From: Methylococcales bacterium
Lineage (GTDB): Bacteria > Pseudomonadota > Gammaproteobacteria > Methylococcales > Methylomonadaceae
Reading direction: 5' to 3'
Assembly (NCBI GenBank): GCA_028714175.1
Contig: JAQTMV010000001.1
Span: 1-64,000 of the forward strand
Length of the DNA: 64,000 nucleotides
Of this stretch, positions 1-8,235 are shown in pieces. The notes below the pieces were generated by a model. That model was not told the origin of the DNA and did no database searches. It was given only the letters and a program-made list of their open reading frames with translations. Within the stretch, counting starts at the first letter, position 1, and every line of letters begins with the position of its first letter. Made by a program: the position numbers and the translations under genes.

Positions 1-568
1 AACCACTGACAATGCCGGAGGTCACTGTCTGACTCAGTCCAAATGGATTACCAATTGCGACTACAAAATCACCGACTTTCAGTTGGCTGGAGTCGGCAAT
101 GGGCAACTGGGTTAAATTGTTGCCGGGAACCCGAATGATAGCGACATCGGATTCAGGGTCGGCGCCTATTAATTCCGCATTGAGCTGGCGACCGTCATGC
201 AAGGTAACCATAATTTTATCTGCTTTATCAATAACGTGATTATTCGTCAGTACCAAGCCCTGGCTGCTGTCGATAATGACGCCGGATCCCAGGCTATTTT
301 TTTGTTGACGGCGTAATTGTTCGGGTACATTAAAAAATTCACGAAAAAAAGGATCCTGCATCAACGGATTATCGCTAATCTGAATATTGGTTGTGGTAGA
401 AATATTTACCACTGCCGGCATAGCGCGTTCAAGCATCGGAGCCAGGGACGGCACCGGCTGTCCTTCAATGTAGGGTGGCATACCTGCAGCCAGTACTGCA
501 AACGGTGTAGACAAGTAAACGGATAAAAGAGAAATGAATAACAGTTGCTTTACTAAGTTAGTCTTCAT
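1..568 (-). CDS. degQ: Deg/HtrA-family periplasmic serine protease, partial (C-terminus outside window)
   Basis: Envelope quality-control endoprotease. The first 189 residues are visible. Residues 1-27 form a Sec signal peptide ending near AVLAAG. The trypsin-like fold follows: catalytic His is in LTNNHV (H111) and catalytic Asp in ESDVAI (D141). The serine (GNSGG) and the PDZ domains lie beyond base 1. The loop before the protease core is short, more like DegQ/MucD than DegP, but the paralogue cannot be settled from half a gene. Start is the ATG at 568-566. Confidence 0.9.
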   Translation of the reverse strand, partial: MKTNLVKQLLFISLLSVYLSTPFAVLAAGMPPYIEGQPVPSLAPMLERAMPAVVNISTTTNIQISDNPLMQDPFFREFFNVPEQLRRQQKNSLGSGVIIDSSQGLVLTNNHVIDKADKIMVTLHDGRQLNAELIGADPESDVAIIRVPGNNLTQLPIADSSQLKVGDFVVAIGNPFGLSQTVTSGIVSG

Positions 569-888
569 CAGGATTTTCCAGGGATTGATAAACAGCGTGA
601 TAGACAATATATGTTTGAAAATGTTTAAAACAAGGGCCAATTGTATAATTCAGGCTGCTAAAAAGGTCCTTGGAAAGGAAAAGTCTGGAAATCAGCCCAG
701 AAACAGTAAAGAGCCGGAATCAGGTTTCCTGCTCGGAAAGGAAGCTTCGTTTGAAAATCGGGTTTAACGAACTTTATGCCGGCTGGACTTTATATGCGCT
801 TTGCATTTTGTGGACAGGTAAATCAACAAGGTCTGAACACTATCCCGTTGATTTTAGAAATATCGCGTCTTGGCTTGGTAATCGAAAA
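569..888. other. Intergenic stretch between the Deg protease and 6S RNA
   Basis: No gene is recognised here. Small open frames exist on the plus strand but none has a plausible ribosome site or a recognisable product. It should hold the promoter of the minus-strand protease gene next to base 569 and the 3' processing region of the 6S RNA. Confidence 0.5.
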
Positions 889-1073
889 ATGTATCTCCCA
901 CCTGCGCCGTTATATGCTTTCGTCCTTGAACCGTAGGTTCAAGTGGGGACGTAACCAGACAATCAGGCTTCCCATATAAAACGGGCATGCGCACCATGAA
1001 AGGTGTTCGCCCCCGGGGTAAAAACAGGTTCAGGAAACACCCGGCACACTCTCGAACGCTGCAGGAGATACAA
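889..1073 (-). ncRNA. ssrS: 6S RNA (RNA polymerase sigma-70 holoenzyme regulator)
   Basis: Read on the minus strand, GUAUCUCC near the 5' end (1071-1064) pairs perfectly with GGAGAUAC at the 3' end (898-891), forming the closing stem. Other 6S hallmarks follow in order: a 5' segment with GUUCG...GCCGGGU, and a 3' hairpin CUUGAACC-uac-GGUUCAAG at about 940-920, which matches the conserved CCUUGAACC...GGUUCAAG hairpin of E. coli 6S RNA. It lies 18 nt downstream of zapA in the same direction, the usual gammaproteobacterial position. 6S RNA mimics an open promoter and sequesters sigma-70 RNA polymerase in stationary phase. Ends are accurate to a few bases. Confidence 0.87.
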
Positions 1074-1091
1074 GGTAATAGTTTAGCGTGT

Positions 1092-1391
1092 TTAACGGTT
1101 TTCTAAAACGTTTTCTATTTTCTGACTCATTTTTGTCAGACATTCACTCAAGTTCTGGCTCAATTTGGCATTCTGATTTTTCATCAACTGCAGTTCATGC
1201 GCCAGATTAAGCGCAGCCATGACCGCAATTCTATCCGGTCCGGCTATTTTGCCGGAGTCTCTCATTTTGCGCATTTGCACATCGAGCTGCTGCGCTGAAT
1301 GGATCAGATCGTCCTGTTCTTCAGGGTCGCAGGCAATTCTGTATTCCTTACCCATAATGGTGACAGATACTGCTGGGGTTTTTTTATTCAT
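1092..1391 (-). CDS. zapA: Cell division protein ZapA
   Basis: A 99-residue FtsZ-ring stabiliser. The N-terminal part has the ZapA pattern VSVTIMGKEYRIACDPEEQ, followed by a long coiled coil (about residues 50-95) that forms the tetramer. Length fits the family (about 100-110). It overlaps the upstream zapB-like gene by 4 bases (ATGA) and is followed by 6S RNA, the gene order expected in gammaproteobacteria. Confidence 0.93.
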   Translation of the reverse strand: MNKKTPAVSVTIMGKEYRIACDPEEQDDLIHSAQQLDVQMRKMRDSGKIAGPDRIAVMAALNLAHELQLMKNQNAKLSQNLSECLTKMSQKIENVLENR

Positions 1392-1609
1392 GAGCTGCGC
1401 TCCATTGCTTTCAGGCGAGTAATCATGGCTTCAACTCGGGTTCTGGCTAGATTGGTTTTTTCCAGCAATTTGGTTTTTTCCCGTACCAATGTTTCTTGTT
1501 TCGACTTCAGAGAGCTGTTTTCAATTTTTACGCAATGGTATTGCTCGATGAGCTGATCAAGCTTGCCTTCAAAGTCTTTTAATTCTAAAGGTTGTTGAGT
1601 TTCTGTCAT
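1388..1609 (-). CDS. Small coiled-coil protein, TIGR02449/ZapB-like
   Basis: A 73-residue, highly charged protein predicted to be nearly all helical coiled coil (LKDFEGKLDQLIEQYHCVKIEN onward). Short proteins of this kind directly upstream of zapA are known as the TIGR02449 family and are thought to help organise the Z-ring like ZapB. Translationally coupled to zapA by an ATGA overlap. Role is inferred from family and position. Confidence 0.75.
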   Translation of the reverse strand: MTETQQPLELKDFEGKLDQLIEQYHCVKIENSSLKSKQETLVREKTKLLEKTNLARTRVEAMITRLKAMERSS

Positions 1610-1788
1610 GGCGGTAACTCTATATGTTGCAAGAAATCAGGTTCATTTAAAAGTGTTCTTCAATTGTAAAGCAGGCTTGAAATACGCAGAGCCAATCGCT
1701 CAGCGATTTAAAGTGTACAAATATTATCCATATTAAAGATTAATGGTAGCATAAGCATTATTTTTCTTTTACTAATTGTGAAATTATT

Positions 1789-2322
1789 ATGGCTTACGAA
1801 GTGTGTAATGTAATAGTTATACAAAGTGATGCTGGACTTTCTGCGGCTGAAGCTCACGGGATGGCGACCGGCATGTTATGCGTCAATGAGCATATAGAGA
1901 GCGTTCAGTGGTTAGGCGAGCTGTTGCACGATGTCGCCGCTGTGACTGATAAAGACAAGGCTTTGCTGGTACGGTTATTCGAGGACACACGGCGCTTATT
2001 GGCGAGTGAGGAATTTGAATTTGATCTGTTTTTACCTGATGAAGAGGTTTCGTTAAGTGAGCAGGTTGAAGCTTTGAAAAACTGGTGCCGGGGTTTTCTG
2101 TTTGGAGCCGGTGCAGGTTCGGTCGTTTCAAACTGGCCGGATGAGGCTCGCGAAATACTCAAGGATATTACTGAATTTACCAGGCTGGATACAGAGGTTG
2201 AGGGTGAGGAAGATGAGAATGCCTTGATGGAGATTACTGAATATCTGAGATCAGCTGTATTATTGCTACGCGCTGAATTGAGCAATAATAACGGCGATTC
2301 TGTTTCACAGCAACGACAATAA
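1789..2322 (+). CDS. ygfB: YgfB/YecA family (UPF0149) protein
   Basis: A 177-residue all-helical protein of the UPF0149 family: characteristic segments include AEAHGMATGMLC near the N-terminus and LKNWCRGFLFGAG in the middle. First gene of the ygfB-pepP-ubiH operon; its stop lies one base before the pepP start. Divergent from the zapB-like gene; the 179-bp gap at 1610-1788 should contain both promoters. In Pseudomonas YgfB has been linked to regulation of cell-wall recycling and ampC, but that role cannot be read from this sequence. Confidence 0.85.
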   Translation: MAYEVCNVIVIQSDAGLSAAEAHGMATGMLCVNEHIESVQWLGELLHDVAAVTDKDKALLVRLFEDTRRLLASEEFEFDLFLPDEEVSLSEQVEALKNWCRGFLFGAGAGSVVSNWPDEAREILKDITEFTRLDTEVEGEEDENALMEITEYLRSAVLLLRAELSNNNGDSVSQQRQ

Positions 2323-2323
2323 T

Positions 2324-3634
2324 ATGAAGCAAAGCGAATTTAAAAAACGGCGTAAACAATTAATGCAGCATGTCGGCAAAGGCAATATCGCCCTGATAGG
2401 CAGTGCCGCAACCCGCATCCGCAACCGGGATGTGGATTATCCATTCCGGCAGGATAGTGATTTTTTTTATTTAACCGGCTTTAATGAACCGGATGCCCTG
2501 GCTGTGTTTATCCCCGGACGCGAACAGGGGGAATACATTTTATTTTGCCGCGAATTTGATGAAAAAAAAGCCTTATGGGAGGGAGCACATGCGGGTCTGG
2601 AAGGTGCGACAGCGCACTATGAAGCGGATGATTCTTTCCCGATTGATGACCTGGATGACATTTTGCCGGGCATGCTGGAAAACAAAACCAAGGTTTTTTA
2701 TCCGATGGGGCGCGATTCAGAGCTGGATCACAGCTTGCTGGAATGGATAAAGCATATCCGCGGTCAATCCAGAACGGGCGTTATTGCACCTGGCGAGTTG
2801 ATTTCTCTGGAGCTTATTCTGCATGAAATGCGCCTGTTTAAAAGTGCTGCCGAACTTAAACTGATGCGCCGCGCCGCAGAGGTTTCGGCAAACGCCCATG
2901 TTAAAGCTATGCAAATTTGCAAACCTGGACTGTATGAATACCAGATAGAAGCGGAAATTATTTATCATTTTATACAAAACGGTTTGCGCGCAGTGGCTTA
3001 TCCTTCGATTGTTGCCAGTGGAAAAAATGCCTGCACTTTGCACTACACTGAAAATGCCGATAAATTAAAAAACGGTGATTTATTGCTTATTGATGCCGGT
3101 GCTGAATGCGACCATTATGCAGCCGATATTACGCGCACTTTTCCAGTTTCCGGGCATTTCAGCGAGCCGCAAAAACAGCTTTACCAGCTGGTTCTGGATG
3201 CCCAGGCGGCGGCAATTGAACAAATCAAGCCCGGACTGCCCTGGAATCTTGCACATGAAGCTTCTGTTGAAGTGCTCACCAGAGGTTTGGCATCTTTAGG
3301 TCTGCTCAAAGGCAAGGTGAAAAAACTGATTAAAGATGAAAAATATAAACAGTTTTATATGCACCGGATCGGCCATTGGCTGGGTATGGATGTGCATGAT
3401 GTCGGCGATTATAAAGTAAATCAGGAGTGGCGATTATTGGAAGCAGGCATGGTACTGACGGTAGAGCCTGGCTTGTATATACCTGCGGACTGTAAAACCG
3501 TTGATGAAAAATGGCGCGGTATAGGCATTCGTATTGAGGATGATATTTTGGTCACCGTTCAAGGTCATGAAGTATTAACCGGAAGCGTGCCCAAAACCAT
3601 AGCAGACATTGAAGCATTAATGCAGGCAAGCTGA
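2324..3634 (+). CDS. pepP: Xaa-Pro aminopeptidase (aminopeptidase P II)
   Basis: Removes N-terminal residues preceding proline. 436 residues, close to E. coli PepP (441). The C-terminal pita-bread fold shows all five Mn ligands: D257 (LIDAGAE), D268 (ADITRTF), H351 (RIGHWLG), E381 (TVEPGLYI) and E405 (IRIEDD). The N-terminal aminopeptidase-P domain has FRQDSDFFYLTGFNEPDA. Sits between ygfB and ubiH with 1-bp spacings, a conserved operon. Confidence 0.96.
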   Translation: MKQSEFKKRRKQLMQHVGKGNIALIGSAATRIRNRDVDYPFRQDSDFFYLTGFNEPDALAVFIPGREQGEYILFCREFDEKKALWEGAHAGLEGATAHYEADDSFPIDDLDDILPGMLENKTKVFYPMGRDSELDHSLLEWIKHIRGQSRTGVIAPGELISLELILHEMRLFKSAAELKLMRRAAEVSANAHVKAMQICKPGLYEYQIEAEIIYHFIQNGLRAVAYPSIVASGKNACTLHYTENADKLKNGDLLLIDAGAECDHYAADITRTFPVSGHFSEPQKQLYQLVLDAQAAAIEQIKPGLPWNLAHEASVEVLTRGLASLGLLKGKVKKLIKDEKYKQFYMHRIGHWLGMDVHDVGDYKVNQEWRLLEAGMVLTVEPGLYIPADCKTVDEKWRGIGIRIEDDILVTVQGHEVLTGSVPKTIADIEALMQAS

Positions 3635-4845
3635 TGCAGCAAGATTATGATTTATTGATTGCCGGTGGCGGCTTGGCGGGTAACTGTCTGGCCTTGGCTT
3701 TAAAAGATACCGGGCTGCGGATTGCTATTGCTGAAGCCAGTACGCATGAACAGTTGCAAACTTCGCCAGCAGGTGACAGAGCCTTGGCTTTAGCTGCCGG
3801 TACAGTAAACATGCTGGAGGCATTAGGCATCTGGCAAAACATCAGTTACGCTGCGACAGCGATAAAACAGATTCATATTTCTGACCGCGGTCATTTCGGC
3901 AAAACTCGCCTTTCGGCGCAAAAGGAAAAGGTAACGGCATTGGGCTATGTCATTACTGCGCGAGACATTGAAACGCATGTGTTTAATCTGGTTAAAGATG
4001 CCAGCATACAGTTGATTTGTCCGGCCCGTGTTGTTGGTTTGATGGCTGGCGATGACGGAGTTAACGTTAGTTTAAAACAAGGCAATGAAGCGTTAAACAT
4101 ATCGGCCAAATTATTGGTCGGCGCTGACGGTGGATTATCGTCAGTTCGCAAGCTGCTGGATATAGCTCAGCATGTTACAGAGTATGGTCAAACAGCACTG
4201 GTCACTACAATTAAGTCATCTGCTCCTAATAAAAATACCGCATTCGAACGCTTTACAGCTTCTGGACCACTGGCGTTATTGCCCATAGCTAAAAACCACT
4301 GTGCTGTAGTCTGGACGCGCACGAGTGAAGATGCCAACGCGCTGATGTCAGGCAGCGAAGCGGATTTTCTGGAAGAACTGCAACAGTGTTTTGGCTACAA
4401 ACTGGGCAGGCTTGGCCTGACTGCGCCAAGGCGGGCTTTTCCCCTGTCGCTGATACGTGCAGATAAAATGATTGCAGATCGAGCGGTAATTATTGGTAAT
4501 GCGGTACATCAGTTGCACCCCGTTGCAGGCCAGGGGTTTAACTTAGGGTTGCGGGATGTTGTCCGATTGGCTGAAATGCTTATCAAGCAGCATGAACAGA
4601 ATAAAGATATCGGTGCAGCCGATTTTTTAAAGGATTATGCTCTGTCCAGGAAGAAAGATCATGACCGGACAATTGGTTTTACTGATGCTGTGGTTAAGAT
4701 TTTTTCCAATGATTGGTTGGCGCTGGCAGTTGCCAGAAATATCGGGCTGACTTTACTGGATCATGTTCCTGTTGCAAAAACCTTGTTTACTCGCCATGCC
4801 ATGGGGCTTGCGGGGCATATATCCAGACTGGGAAGCAGTAGGTAG
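3634..4845 (+). CDS. ubiH: 2-octaprenyl-6-methoxyphenol hydroxylase (ubiquinone biosynthesis)
   Basis: FAD-dependent aromatic hydroxylase of the ubiquinone pathway. 403 residues. Dinucleotide-binding motif AGGGLAGN near residues 10-17, the DG motif LLVGADGGLSSVR, and the second FAD motif GNAVHQLHPVAGQGFNLGLRD are present. The position after pepP and the HQLHPVAGQG sequence favour UbiH over UbiI or UbiF. The ATG overlaps the pepP stop codon, so translation is probably coupled. No ubiI follows; the next gene is convergent. Confidence 0.92.
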   Translation: MQQDYDLLIAGGGLAGNCLALALKDTGLRIAIAEASTHEQLQTSPAGDRALALAAGTVNMLEALGIWQNISYAATAIKQIHISDRGHFGKTRLSAQKEKVTALGYVITARDIETHVFNLVKDASIQLICPARVVGLMAGDDGVNVSLKQGNEALNISAKLLVGADGGLSSVRKLLDIAQHVTEYGQTALVTTIKSSAPNKNTAFERFTASGPLALLPIAKNHCAVVWTRTSEDANALMSGSEADFLEELQQCFGYKLGRLGLTAPRRAFPLSLIRADKMIADRAVIIGNAVHQLHPVAGQGFNLGLRDVVRLAEMLIKQHEQNKDIGAADFLKDYALSRKKDHDRTIGFTDAVVKIFSNDWLALAVARNIGLTLLDHVPVAKTLFTRHAMGLAGHISRLGSSR

Positions 4846-4912
4846 AGCAACAGCAACTGTGAAATTATTCGATATCTATGATCATAAATTAAAATCACAA
4901 GACTTGCAGAAT

Positions 4913-4946
4913 GCAGAGCTGACTGATTGACTCAAAACAGCTCTGC
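4913..4946. terminator. Hairpin between convergent ubiH and comEA-like genes
   Basis: A perfect 9-bp inverted repeat, GCAGAGCTG (4913-4921) and CAGCTCTGC (4938-4946), lies 67 bp after the ubiH stop. There is no clean T-run after it, so it may be a weak or bidirectional terminator, or an RNA-stabilising hairpin. A second, weaker CACTCAA/TTGAGTG pair lies at 4966-5000. Confidence 0.4.
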
Positions 4947-5012
4947 TGCAAACATAAAAACCAACCACTCAATCGAGAGGGGATCCCGGGTTTTTGAGTG
5001 AGTGATCGCTAT

Positions 5013-5306
5013 CTACTTTGATGTGCTATCTTTCTTTGGTTCGACGGCAACTGCTGCATCACTAAGCAAAATGTCGTTTTTGTTTTTCTCAACGGTCTTT
5101 TCGCCTATACCTGCAACATTGCTCAAGTCTCCGGCTGTTTTGAACAAGCCTTTTTCTGACCTGTATTTTACGATAGCTTCGGCTTTTTTCAGGCCAATGC
5201 CTGACAAGGCTTCCGATATGGTTTTTGCATCAGCTGTATTTACATTAACGGGTGCGGCAATAGCATTGGCAGCACATAGAGATAACAGTATCATTAACTT
5301 TTTCAT
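5013..5306 (-). CDS. ComEA-like helix-hairpin-helix DNA-binding protein, secreted
   Basis: 97 residues with a Sec signal peptide (MKKLMILLSLCAANAIAA) and a mature part made of the ComEA helix-hairpin-helix pair: VNVNTADAKTISEALSGIG then VAGIGEKTVEKNK. Such proteins bind double-stranded DNA in the periplasm during natural transformation. A short lysine-rich C-terminal tail follows the domain. Monocistronic here; no other competence gene is adjacent. Confidence 0.85.
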   Translation of the reverse strand: MKKLMILLSLCAANAIAAPVNVNTADAKTISEALSGIGLKKAEAIVKYRSEKGLFKTAGDLSNVAGIGEKTVEKNKNDILLSDAAVAVEPKKDSTSK

Positions 5307-5555
5307 TGTCTTCCTTAAAGCAAGATTAAAATATTGAATAACCTGGAATAGACTTTGTTGTCACCAAGCAAAATAGCAGGTCTATTCGACATAAAAGTCT
5401 AGTGGGGTATTAAGAAAATACAACGGTAATTTCGCACTATTTATTGACCATGTACGCAATATTTCAATTCGTTGCCAGATTTTCTGGCATATCTGGGTTC
5501 AATCTATATTCTGTAACTGCATTTCCAGGATTATGGTGTCTGAAACTTGCCAACA

Positions 5556-6530
5556 TTAAGCGCTATTAGCAATAATGATAGCTCGTTTTGGGGCCGGCAG
5601 ACCCTCGCAGGTTAGATTTGGGTTTTCTGCATCAAGAAAATCCTGCAACGAATGAAACTGCATCCATTCAGTACTGCGCTGCTCTTCAGTACTGGTTGTA
5701 GTGACATCAATCAGACGAATATTGATAAAGCCGCATCGTTTCAGCCAGCTGATTAATGTTTCGCAACTGGGTAGGAACCAGACATTACGCATTTTGGCAT
5801 AACGACCTTCAGGCACTAACACCTCGCCCAATCTGCCGTCGATAACCAGAGTTTCCAATACCAACTCACCACCGGGTTGCAGGCAGTCTCTTAATTCCAG
5901 AAGATGATCGATGGGCGAACGGCGATGATGAAGCACACCCATGGAAAATACTGTATCAAACGCTTTTAAACCATAAGGTAATTCTTCTATAGCTAATGGC
6001 AAAACATAAACCGGCGCTTCGCCATATAGTTTTCTGATTAGCTGAAACTGCATTACATTAAGCAGTAATGGGTCTATGCCAACCACCATTTTTGCCTTGG
6101 CGCCCAACATACGCCAGCAATGATAGCCATTGCCGCAACCCACATCCAATACCATGCGCTGGCTAAGCGGGCTGATTTGTGCTTGTAAACGATTCCACTT
6201 CCAGTTTGATCGCCATTCGGTGTCAATCTTGATGCCGAATAAATCAAATGGCCCTTTCCGCCAGGGACATAATGTTTTGAGTTGCTGTTCAAGTTGATTT
6301 CCGGCAGCATCAGTCAAGTCATCCGGCCTGCCTATCTGCACGGCATCAGCATCTAATAAACGGTATGTTGCGGTCAATTCAGGCACGCATTCAACCAGGT
6401 TCCGCCATTGTTCCATTGTGCCATGCCTGGTTGAATCAAACGCATTGGTGAGTTGTTGCGGCAATATCCTGACCCAGGCATCGGCATCGACAGCAAGTAG
6501 CGCATTATATAACGGCTGATAATCAATCAT
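5556..6530 (-). CDS. cmoB: tRNA U34 carboxymethyltransferase CmoB
   Basis: Makes 5-carboxymethoxyuridine at the tRNA wobble position using carboxy-S-adenosylmethionine. 324 residues, matching E. coli CmoB (323). The SAM-type binding motif VLDVGCGNGYHCW is at about residues 128-139, followed by MGVLHHRRSPIDHL. The partner cmoA, which makes the carboxy-SAM cofactor and usually sits next door, is absent from this window. Confidence 0.93.
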   Translation of the reverse strand: MIDYQPLYNALLAVDADAWVRILPQQLTNAFDSTRHGTMEQWRNLVECVPELTATYRLLDADAVQIGRPDDLTDAAGNQLEQQLKTLCPWRKGPFDLFGIKIDTEWRSNWKWNRLQAQISPLSQRMVLDVGCGNGYHCWRMLGAKAKMVVGIDPLLLNVMQFQLIRKLYGEAPVYVLPLAIEELPYGLKAFDTVFSMGVLHHRRSPIDHLLELRDCLQPGGELVLETLVIDGRLGEVLVPEGRYAKMRNVWFLPSCETLISWLKRCGFINIRLIDVTTTSTEEQRSTEWMQFHSLQDFLDAENPNLTCEGLPAPKRAIIIANSA

Positions 6531-6620
6531 CAGGACAGCGACTGGTAGGGCGAATACAACGATTTTGAAAACGGGACTGACATAGGGATTATTCAGATGA
6601 TAACCCAGAATAATTTTACC

Positions 6621-6675
6621 TCTGCAGGAGCGGCTTTAACCGCCAGAAATCTCGGCTAAAGCCCCTTCTGCAAGC
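6621..6675. repeat. REP-like palindrome (AGGAGCGGCTTTA type)
   Basis: Near-palindromic sequence between cmoB and the mlaC-like gene: CTGCAGGAGCGGCTTTAAC on the left pairs imperfectly with the complement of CTCGGCTAAAGCCCCTTCTG on the right. Its core resembles the widespread AGGAGCGGCTTTAGCCGCG repetitive extragenic palindromes of gammaproteobacteria. Probably an mRNA 3'-end structure or a RAYT-mobilised repeat. Confidence 0.6.
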
Positions 6676-6819
6676 CAATTGATTGAACTGGGCGGGGCAT
6701 ATTCTTTTCCGCGAATCACTTTGCTGCTAAACTAAAGGTACAGATAGGCAAGGGGGCAACACTAATGCTTACCAACTAACTCTGACGACTAATGATAGTC
6801 ATGCTGCTCAAACTATAGC

Positions 6820-7455
6820 CTATGATCTTTTTGCTGTCAGTGCTTCACTATTTCGTTTTGCCAGGTTATCAATAACCGCGTCTAATGAACCTTTAGTTTG
6901 GGCTTCGTTGCTAAAAGTCGTGCGGTAGTTAGTCACCAGACTCACACCTTCAATCATAATATCGTAGGCTTTCCATTCGCCCTTGCTTAGCAGCATACGG
7001 TAATTTACGGCAACAGGCTGTAGACCGGGCTGCAACACTTCTGTTTTTACGATGACTTTTGTCGCATCATTTTCCATGTCAAGGGGCAAATAACGAATCG
7101 ACCAGTCTTTAAACTCGACAAATGCGCGGGAATAGGTTCTTACCAGTAACGTTTGAAACTCCTGCTTAAAACGCTCCCGTTCGTCAGGTGTTGCAGTTTT
7201 CCAGAGCTTCCCCAGGACTAATGCAGAAATCCTGTCGAAATCAGTATGTGGTAAAATAGTTTCGTTAACAAATTGGGTGACTTTTGTAAAATCCTTGATA
7301 AAGGATTTATCCTGCATTCTTTGCTGTAATTTTGCCGAAGCAATTTCTATGGCTTGTTGTGGGGGCAACAAATTAGCCGCCATTACGTCCGTAATAGGCA
7401 TTAAAGCCATTAATATTGCAAATAAACCAAATAATGTGTTGTGTTTTGCTTTCAT
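6820..7455 (-). CDS. MlaC/Ttg2D family phospholipid-binding periplasmic protein
   Basis: 211 residues with a Sec signal peptide (residues 1-26, ending DVMAA) and the MlaC fold, recognisable from FVNETILPHTDFDRISALVLGKLWKTAT and a mid-protein segment with FQTLLVRTYSRAF. MlaC ferries phospholipid between the outer-membrane MlaA complex and the inner-membrane MlaFEDB transporter. Here it stands alone, with no mlaD/E/F genes beside it, so it may be a stand-alone paralogue. Confidence 0.83.
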   Translation of the reverse strand: MKAKHNTLFGLFAILMALMPITDVMAANLLPPQQAIEIASAKLQQRMQDKSFIKDFTKVTQFVNETILPHTDFDRISALVLGKLWKTATPDERERFKQEFQTLLVRTYSRAFVEFKDWSIRYLPLDMENDATKVIVKTEVLQPGLQPVAVNYRMLLSKGEWKAYDIMIEGVSLVTNYRTTFSNEAQTKGSLDAVIDNLAKRNSEALTAKRS

Positions 7456-7806
7456 AAAAAACCTCTAAAATCAAGCCGGTGTATGCATACCATATTTTTC
7501 AAATATAGTAAGTGCATTCCCTGATACAATAGTTTCTTAGCCAGTAGGCTGACGTTATTACCTACCTGCAAATCTCGACGAACTAACCTATAAGTATATA
7601 TAAGATGATATATAATAACATCAATTTTCTTCGCACAGGTATGAGAAGAATGTATTTTCACCGGCTGCCGGGGTAATAATTCGAGAGTGATGAGTTATTT
7701 TATTTGGTACAAGTTCTCCCGGGGAGCTATTTTTTAGTACGCCAGGTTTGAGTTAGCGGAAGTGTAATGCAACAATTGAATTCCAAATATATTTATGGGA
7801 CACATA
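7456..7806. other. Intergenic region upstream of divergent mlaC-like and gspG genes
   Basis: AT-rich, no gene recognised. It should contain the divergent promoters of the MlaC-like gene and the secretion operon. It carries the hairpin listed at 7712-7735. Short open frames on the minus strand here have no recognisable product. Confidence 0.5.
7712..7735 (+). terminator. Terminator/attenuator-like hairpin in the gsp leader
   Basis: AGTTCTCCCGGGGAGCT (7712-7728) folds into a 7-bp hairpin (with G-T pairs) followed by ATTTTTT on the plus strand, 70 bp before gspG. There is no plus-strand gene just upstream, so if real it would act as a leader attenuator of the secretion operon. Confidence 0.35.
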
Positions 7807-8235
7807 ATGAAACAAATGATAAATCATACAGAAACAGGCTTCACTTTGCTGGAATTATTGGTGGTGTTGGGTATTATTGCCATGCTTGCCGGAATAGTCG
7901 GGCCCCAGGTCATGAAACACATGGGCGAATCCAAAACCAAAGCGGCAAAGGTACAAATTGAAGAAATGGCGGCAACGCTGGATATGTATAAACTGGATTT
8001 GGGTAGTTATCCATCAAGCGAGCAGGGTTTGCAGGCGTTAATTGAATCGCCCGACAGTGCAAAGCGCTGGAATGGTCCTTATTTGAGTAAATCCAAAATA
8101 CCGCTTGATCCGTGGCAACAGGAATACCATTATGTGTCTCCCGGCGCACACGGAAAATTTGATTTATTCACCCTGGGCGCGGATGGTAAAGAAGGCGGTG
8201 AAGGCGAGGATCAGGATATTGTCAGCTGGGAATGA
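7807..8235 (+). CDS. gspG: Type II secretion major pseudopilin GspG
   Basis: Major subunit of the periplasmic pseudopilus. The short leader ends in TETG, cleaved by prepilin peptidase before FTLLELLVVLGIIAMLAGI with the required Glu at +5. The C-terminal globular part has the GspG calcium-loop region SSEQGLQALIE and SPGAHGKFDLFTLGADGKEGG. The ATG at 7807 has GGGA 6 bases upstream; an in-frame ATG at 7795 is the alternative. First gene of an operon running to gspD. Confidence 0.95.
   Translation: MKQMINHTETGFTLLELLVVLGIIAMLAGIVGPQVMKHMGESKTKAAKVQIEEMAATLDMYKLDLGSYPSSEQGLQALIESPDSAKRWNGPYLSKSKIPLDPWQQEYHYVSPGAHGKFDLFTLGADGKEGGEGEDQDIVSWE

Noticed and set aside
1905-2285. 126-codon minus-strand frame opposite ygfB
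   Set aside because: It mirrors the codons of ygfB, is Ser/Asn-rich with no recognisable domain, and lacks a ribosome site.
5002-5337. 111-codon plus-strand frame opposite the comEA-like gene
   Set aside because: Antisense shadow; the minus-strand product has a clear signal peptide and helix-hairpin-helix motifs.
7452-7661. 69-codon minus-strand frame upstream of the mlaC-like gene
   Set aside because: No ATG with ribosome site and no family resemblance; it overlaps the likely promoter region.
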